Shown one piece after another: positions 6,248 through 9,268 of a stretch of DNA of 9,268 nucleotides. Numbering within the stretch: the stretch's first letter is position 1; each line of letters begins with the position of its first letter. The stretch lies in contig JABMDH010000075.1 in the NCBI GenBank assembly GCA_015904075.1, forward strand, positions 3,986 through 13,253, read 5' to 3'. Origin of the DNA: Nitrospira sp. GTDB lineage: Bacteria > Nitrospirota > Nitrospiria > Nitrospirales > Nitrospiraceae. The position numbers and the translations under genes are program-made. Below the pieces are notes generated by a model. It ran no database searches, was not told the origin of the DNA, and saw only the letters and a list, made by a program, of their open reading frames with translations.

Positions 6248-6469
6248 TTACAACCAGTACTGCCAGGCTTTCATATAGCCGAACAGCAGGTCGCAGCGGG
6301 CAAGGACTCCCACCAGCTTCTTGTTGCGCACAACAGGAACACGGGTGACATAGCGGTCCCGGAGCAGATCCGCTACTTGGGCAAGTGTCTGGTCTTCAGT
6401 GACTGCCACAGGATGGATCGACATGATTTCCGTGGCCAGGATCTTCCGAAGATCACGGCCGTCGATCAT
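6248..6469 (-). CDS. Single-CBS-domain protein: second half of an amber-split two-CBS gene
   Basis: This frame encodes 73 residues from ATG at 6469, covering one CBS domain (about 11-64: EIMSIHPVAVTEDQ, then RVPVV, then KLVGVLARCDLL). It is in the same frame as the upstream CBS gene and is separated from it only by TAG and one Ala codon (TAGGCGATG). The neighbouring intact two-CBS protein aligns through the stop with no gap, placing the TAG where that paralogue has Gly71. So this is most simply the C-terminal half of a 143-residue two-CBS protein. There is no clear ribosome site for the internal ATG; re-initiation after the stop is the most likely way to make it, if it is made at all. CBS domains work in pairs to bind adenosine nucleotides, and the two chains could still associate. 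An assembly or sequencing error is a real alternative. Confidence 0.7.
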   Translation of the reverse strand: MIDGRDLRKILATEIMSIHPVAVTEDQTLAQVADLLRDRYVTRVPVVRNKKLVGVLARCDLLFGYMKAWQYWL

Positions 6470-6472
6470 CGC

Positions 6473-6682
6473 CTACAAAAGATCATATTCCGTGACGATC
6501 CCGACCAACGTGCCATCGTCTTCCACAACCGGAAGACTCCCGAAATTACGATGGGTCATTAGGTGCGCGATCGTTGCGGCGTCGGTGCGAGCGGTGCATT
6601 GCATGATGGCATCCTGCATCAACTGTCCGACGGTAAAGATCTTCAGATCACAGCCTTTCATAAAGAGTTCGGTTTGTCGCAT
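6473..6682 (-). CDS. Single-CBS-domain protein: first half of an amber-split two-CBS gene
   Basis: This frame encodes 69 residues from ATG at 6682 with one CBS domain (about 17-69: VGQLMQDAIMQCTARTD, NFGSLPVV, TLVGIVTEYDLL), ending in TAG at 6473. The Shine-Dalgarno (GAGG, seven bases upstream) overlaps the TGA of the preceding two-CBS gene, so the two are translationally coupled. Family members of this size normally carry two CBS domains as a Bateman module that binds AMP, ADP or ATP and regulates a partner. Here the second domain lies beyond the stop, in the same frame. Cys11 and Cys29 have no obvious role. See the next gene downstream for the other half. Confidence 0.75.
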   Translation of the reverse strand: MRQTELFMKGCDLKIFTVGQLMQDAIMQCTARTDAATIAHLMTHRNFGSLPVVEDDGTLVGIVTEYDLL

Positions 6683-6691
6683 CGCCTTTCC

Positions 6692-7135
6692 TCACTTTCT
6701 ATTCGGTGAGCCGACAGACAGATAGGTTCTCAACACGTCGCGCCGAGCGATGATACCGACCAGGCGGTCTTTGGCATCGACCACCGGCACACGGACGAGA
6801 TCGCTCGCGCGCAGCACGTGCACCAACGTTCCCAAATCGGTTTCGGGACGGACGGAATATGGATTCCCCGTCATGACCTCCTCGGCCGTCAGGGCGCCGA
6901 GCTTCTGTCCATTGTCGATCGCGCCCAGCAAGTCGTGCTCACTCACGATCCCAATGAGCGTTCGCGTCTTGTTGATGACCGGGACCGCACCAAACCCTTC
7001 GATCATCAACGATGCGATCACGTCACCCTTGGTACGAATATGGACGGACTGCACCTGCGTTTCCATCACGTCTTTGACGGTCATCGAAACACAATCCTGT
7101 TTCTTAACGACTCGCACCTTTTTCTTCGTCGGCAT
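6692..7135 (-). CDS. Two-CBS-domain (Bateman module) protein
   Basis: This 147-residue cytoplasmic protein has two CBS domains and no catalytic domain: CBS1 about 19-73 (VKDVMETQVQSVH ... FGAVPVI ... LIGIVSEHDLL) and CBS2 about 82-137 (AEEVMTGNPYSVR ... LVRVPVV ... LVGIIARRDVL). A lysine-rich N terminus (PTKKKVRVVKK) precedes them. Stand-alone CBS pairs usually bind adenosine ligands and act as energy or ionic-strength sensors for another protein; the partner is not evident. The start is ATG at 7135, with a near-perfect AGGAGG six bases upstream. An in-frame GTG at 7150 is part of that ribosome site and is not the start. It leads a minus-strand operon with the amber-split CBS gene, only 9 nt downstream. 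It diverges from the universal stress protein gene at 7488. Confidence 0.9.
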   Translation of the reverse strand: MPTKKKVRVVKKQDCVSMTVKDVMETQVQSVHIRTKGDVIASLMIEGFGAVPVINKTRTLIGIVSEHDLLGAIDNGQKLGALTAEEVMTGNPYSVRPETDLGTLVHVLRASDLVRVPVVDAKDRLVGIIARRDVLRTYLSVGSPNRK

Positions 7136-7170
7136 GTATCTCCTCCTCACAGTTGTGATTTCGTAACAAA

Positions 7171-7249
7171 TTCTCGCGAAGCGTAAAGCGCAGGACAGAA
7201 GGAAAGGGTACTTTATCTTTGTTCGATATACGCTTCACGAGATACGAAC
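7171..7249. repeat. Inverted pair of the dispersed intergenic repeat (REP/BIME-like)
   Basis: Two copies face each other. The left arm 7171-7185 (TTCTCGCGAAGCGTA) and the right arm 7229-7243 match as inverted repeats at 13 of 15 positions, with 43 nt between them. The right copy is itself framed by GTTCG (7221-7225) and CGAAC (7245-7249). The core also occurs at 6226-6247, and in degenerate form at about 62-81. The structure is seen directly; its role is unknown. Confidence 0.6.
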
Positions 7250-7415
7250 GACGAAGCATCCGGCCTCGCCTTATCGACTGACGCCATTCACCACAGTGGG
7301 ACTTTCCGCTCTGCTGCAAAACACCGCAGTCTCCCCTTCGGTTTTACGATCAAGCTGTCTTACAACCCCTGGTAACAGGCTGATTCTTCCCTCTTTGGAC
7401 CTTTCACTACAGGCA

Positions 7416-7435
7416 TATCCAATGCAGATTGGATA
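7416..7435. promoter_or_regulatory. Perfect 8+8 inverted repeat upstream of the Usp gene (candidate operator)
   Basis: The arms TATCCAAT (7416-7423) and ATTGGATA (7428-7435) are exact reverse complements separated by GCAG. The element sits 52 nt before the Usp start codon. A TTGGAC at 7395-7400 could be a -35 box with the left arm near the -10 position, although the spacing is short. It could be a binding site for a dimeric regulator or a leader hairpin; the sequence alone does not decide. Confidence 0.4.
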
Positions 7436-7487
7436 CCTGAACGCTCGGGAACGAATGGGCAGTCTACGAGAAGAGGAAGAAGTAGCC

Positions 7488-8393
7488 ATGAAAATCCTTT
7501 GTGCTGTGGACGGGTCGGAATTCTCGCAATGGGCCATCGAAGCGGTGGGCGCTCTCGGGCGAAACGCCCTCTCCTCTGTCACCTTGCTGCATGTGGCGGA
7601 CACGCGGCATTTGAAGTCTGTCGGCGCACCCCATTTGGCAACCTATCGGGGCGCGAAGGCAGCGCTGGAGAAATCCGGCGAAGATATCCTGCGCCGTGCC
7701 GCCAGCCATACGGAGGTGGCATTGAGTCAGTCGGCGGTGCGGCCGCGCACGGCGGTCCGCACACTGTTGCTGCGCGGATCTCCTGCTTCAACCATTGCGC
7801 GGTGCGCGGCGCAAGAACGGTCGGATCTGATCGTGTTGGGTACGCGAGGCCTAAGCGACATTAAGGGGTTTCTCCTCGGCAGCATTGCGCGACAGGTGGC
7901 CTCACTGGCGGCCTGCTCGGTCCTCGTCGTCAAGCGGCCGATCAAGACCGCCAGACAAATCCTCTTGTCCGTAGACGAGTCGAAATACTCCCAGCGGGCG
8001 GCCAAATTCCTCCGCTCCGGCATCCTTCCGGAAACCGAAAACATTATAATTTTCAGCTCTGCGATCACTCCCATCACTGAACTGGCCGCCCGCCATCTTA
8101 CCGAGCAGCAAATCAACGCACTGAATAAGCCAATTCTTGAACGGGCGACCGATTTCGTAGCCAAGATGCGGGACGATTTCATCAAGGAAGGCTTCACTGT
8201 GACAACGGAAGTGCAATTCAATCATGTGGTCGATGCCATCATACGGATTGCCACATACAACCACGCCGATCTCCTTGTTGTCGGTTCACGGGGACTATCA
8301 GTGCGTGAGGGGCTCCGGCTCGGCAGCGTGTCCGAAAGTCTGTTGCGGCATGCTCCGTGCTCGATCCTTATCGTACGAGACGCGCGTGCCTGA
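7488..8393 (+). CDS. Two-domain universal stress protein (UspA family)
   Basis: This 301-residue cytoplasmic protein has two Usp domains (about 1-150 and 155-298). The first opens with MKILCAVDGS and has the ATP-binding signature Gly118/Gly121/Gly131-Ser132 (G-2x-G-9x-G-S). The second opens with RQILLSVDES and has Gly266/Gly269/Gly279-Ser280. Both end with the A-x-CS-x-L-x-V strand. The second domain's first motif has Glu in place of Gly, so its loop is less typical. The start is ATG at 7488 with GAGGA ten bases upstream; a longer frame from GTG 7296 gives 64 extra residues unlike any Usp. The 3' end overlaps the P-type ATPase start by 8 nt, so the two are almost surely co-transcribed and translationally coupled. 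The Usp may act on, or respond with, that ion pump (inference). Confidence 0.9.
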   Translation: MKILCAVDGSEFSQWAIEAVGALGRNALSSVTLLHVADTRHLKSVGAPHLATYRGAKAALEKSGEDILRRAASHTEVALSQSAVRPRTAVRTLLLRGSPASTIARCAAQERSDLIVLGTRGLSDIKGFLLGSIARQVASLAACSVLVVKRPIKTARQILLSVDESKYSQRAAKFLRSGILPETENIIIFSSAITPITELAARHLTEQQINALNKPILERATDFVAKMRDDFIKEGFTVTTEVQFNHVVDAIIRIATYNHADLLVVGSRGLSVREGLRLGSVSESLLRHAPCSILIVRDARA

Positions 8394-9268
8394 CCTCCGG
8401 TATCACGACATCAACCGGCTTTCGATCGAGGAGGCACTGAAACGGCTGGAGTCCGGGAGCAGTGGCCTCTCGCCCGACGACGCACAACGGCGGCTGGCTC
8501 AGTACGGACCAAACATTCTCACCGGGCCGGATCACTACTCGATCCTTAGTGGACTCCTCCGCCAGTTCACCCATTTCCTCGCCATTCTCCTATGGATCGC
8601 TGCTGGTCTCTCCTTTGCTGCCGACTACATGAAGCCGGGTGAGGGCATGGCGACCCTAGGCTGGGCCATTCTTGGCGTCATCATCAACACCGGGTTTGCC
8701 TTCTTCCAGGAATACAAAGCAGAACGAGCCGTCCAGGCTCTCCACCGACTATTACCGGACAAAGCCTGGGTCACGAGAGGCGGACAATCCGTCGAAACTG
8801 ATCGGAGCGAGATTGTGCCCGGCGATGTGCTCATCTTGGAAGAAGGAGAACGGGTACCGGCCGATGCGCGCCTCATCGAAGCCGCGGGAATGAGAGTGGA
8901 CAACGCCGCCTTGACCGGCGAATCGAAACCGAAGCGGAGGACCGCCGAATCCGTGGAGGATGGACACTGGCTGGATCTCCCGAATCTCGTCTTCGCCGGC
9001 ACGACCATCCTCTCCGGTCATGGCCGCGCCCTGGTCTTCGCCACTGGCATGGCCTCGGAGTTCGGAAAAATCGCCGATCTCACCTCGACGATCGAAACCG
9101 GCCCCAGCACCCTGCAGAAGGAAATCATCAAGGTCACCCGCATCGTCGCCGCCATTTCCCTGACGATGGGAACCGCATTCTTCTTGATCGGATTAGGGAC
9201 AGGGCTCGGCTTTTGGATCAGTGCGATTTTCGGAATCGGTATCATTGTGGCCAACGTGCCCGAAGGAC
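8386..9268 (+). CDS. Type II cation-transporting P-type ATPase, N-terminal part (runs off the right edge)
   Basis: The open frame from GTG at 8386 gives 294 residues with no stop. Order of parts: a cytoplasmic cation-ATPase N domain (LSIEEALKRL ... GLSPDDAQRRLAQYGPN, 12-43), TM1 (about 61-81), TM2 (about 90-110), then the actuator domain with PGDVLILEEGERVPAD (145-160) and the dephosphorylation loop TGES (177-180). GxTxxxG...ATG...FGKIA follows (205-230), then TM3 (about 253-272) and the start of TM4, ending in ANVPEG (289-294). NVPEG is the ion-binding turn of type II pumps; the IIVANVPEG form is closest to the Na+/K+-ATPase (IIC) type, while Ca2+ pumps usually read AIPEG. The phosphorylated DKTGT lies beyond the window. 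It is an inner-membrane pump; the ion is unproven. GTG is chosen because no other start gives a full N domain; its ribosome site is weak, as expected for coupling to the overlapping Usp gene. Confidence 0.88.
   Translation, partial: MPDLRYHDINRLSIEEALKRLESGSSGLSPDDAQRRLAQYGPNILTGPDHYSILSGLLRQFTHFLAILLWIAAGLSFAADYMKPGEGMATLGWAILGVIINTGFAFFQEYKAERAVQALHRLLPDKAWVTRGGQSVETDRSEIVPGDVLILEEGERVPADARLIEAAGMRVDNAALTGESKPKRRTAESVEDGHWLDLPNLVFAGTTILSGHGRALVFATGMASEFGKIADLTSTIETGPSTLQKEIIKVTRIVAAISLTMGTAFFLIGLGTGLGFWISAIFGIGIIVANVPEG

Larger units (their letters stand above)
7136..7487. other. Divergent intergenic region between the CBS and Usp genes (352 nt)
   Basis: This region must hold the promoters of the CBS operon (minus) and the Usp-ATPase pair (plus). 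It contains a strong ribosome site for the CBS gene, an inverted pair of repeat copies (7171-7185 with 7229-7243), and a perfect 8+8 inverted repeat (7416-7435) in the Usp upstream region. A long upstream extension of the Usp frame from GTG at 7296 crosses this region, but its sequence does not resemble any Usp and it lacks a ribosome site. Confidence 0.6.

Noticed and set aside
7296..7487. Upstream extension of the plus-strand Usp frame from GTG 7296
   Set aside because: The 64 extra residues do not resemble Usp and there is no ribosome site; ATG 7488 starts the normal family sequence.
8625..9008. Minus-strand frames (8625-9008, 8752-9021, 9018-9254) under the P-type ATPase
   Set aside because: They lie opposite a continuous plus-strand frame with TGES and NVPEG motifs, and none resembles a known protein.
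1..9268. CRISPR array, tRNA, rRNA, insertion sequence or phage genes
   Set aside because: No regularly spaced repeats, cloverleaf-like tracts, transposase frames or terminal inverted repeats were found by eye.

Overview
The window reads as a piece of a moderately GC-rich bacterial chromosome. Gene content fits Nitrospira or a close relative (phylum Nitrospirota): a rubrerythrin / GlpC-like Fe-S protein / DUF3501-like set, a pyrophosphate-type phosphofructokinase, several CBS-domain and universal stress proteins, and short intergenic repeats. No rRNA or other taxonomic marker is present, so the assignment is an inference. I see no tRNA, rRNA, CRISPR array, transposase or phage gene.

Left part (1-2184, all minus strand, read right to left). 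A MarR-type regulator (2115 to 1603) has a good sigma70-like promoter with a palindrome in its spacer. Its reading frame runs into the last 44 codons of a rubrerythrin gene in another frame, so the 5' and middle parts of rubrerythrin are missing: this looks like a deletion scar. A strong intrinsic terminator follows (1471-1500), then a 426-residue GlpC/HdrB-like Fe-S oxidoreductase. After a repeat-rich gap, the first ten codons of a likely DUF3501-family gene run off the left edge.

Middle part. A minus-strand pair encodes a PPi-type 6-phosphofructokinase (4495 to 3248) and a two-domain universal stress protein (3209 to 2352), 38 nt apart. A gene-free stretch (4496-4929) separates them from a plus-strand PII-like signalling protein (4930-5256). 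That gene converges on a minus-strand secreted L,D-transpeptidase (6111 to 5317).

Right part. A minus-strand CBS cluster holds one intact two-CBS protein (7135 to 6692). Right behind it is a second two-CBS gene cut into two single-CBS halves by one in-frame amber codon at 6473-6475. Across a divergent intergenic region (7136-7487), which carries a pair of inverted repeat copies and a perfect 8+8 inverted repeat, lies a second two-domain universal stress protein (7488-8393). Its 3' end overlaps by 8 nt the start of a type II cation P-type ATPase that runs off the right edge.

How the genes fit together. The left cluster belongs to oxidative stress and redox iron-sulfur chemistry. Much of the rest belongs to families that sense or use adenylates, PPi or ions: universal stress proteins with the ATP-binding glycine motif, CBS domains, a PII-like protein, PPi-PFK and a P-type ATPase. 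A role in energy-state and ion homeostasis is plausible but inferred. The clearest oddities are the MarR/rubrerythrin deletion scar, the amber-split CBS gene and a family of short intergenic repeats. I did not find a convincing new defence or mobile system.
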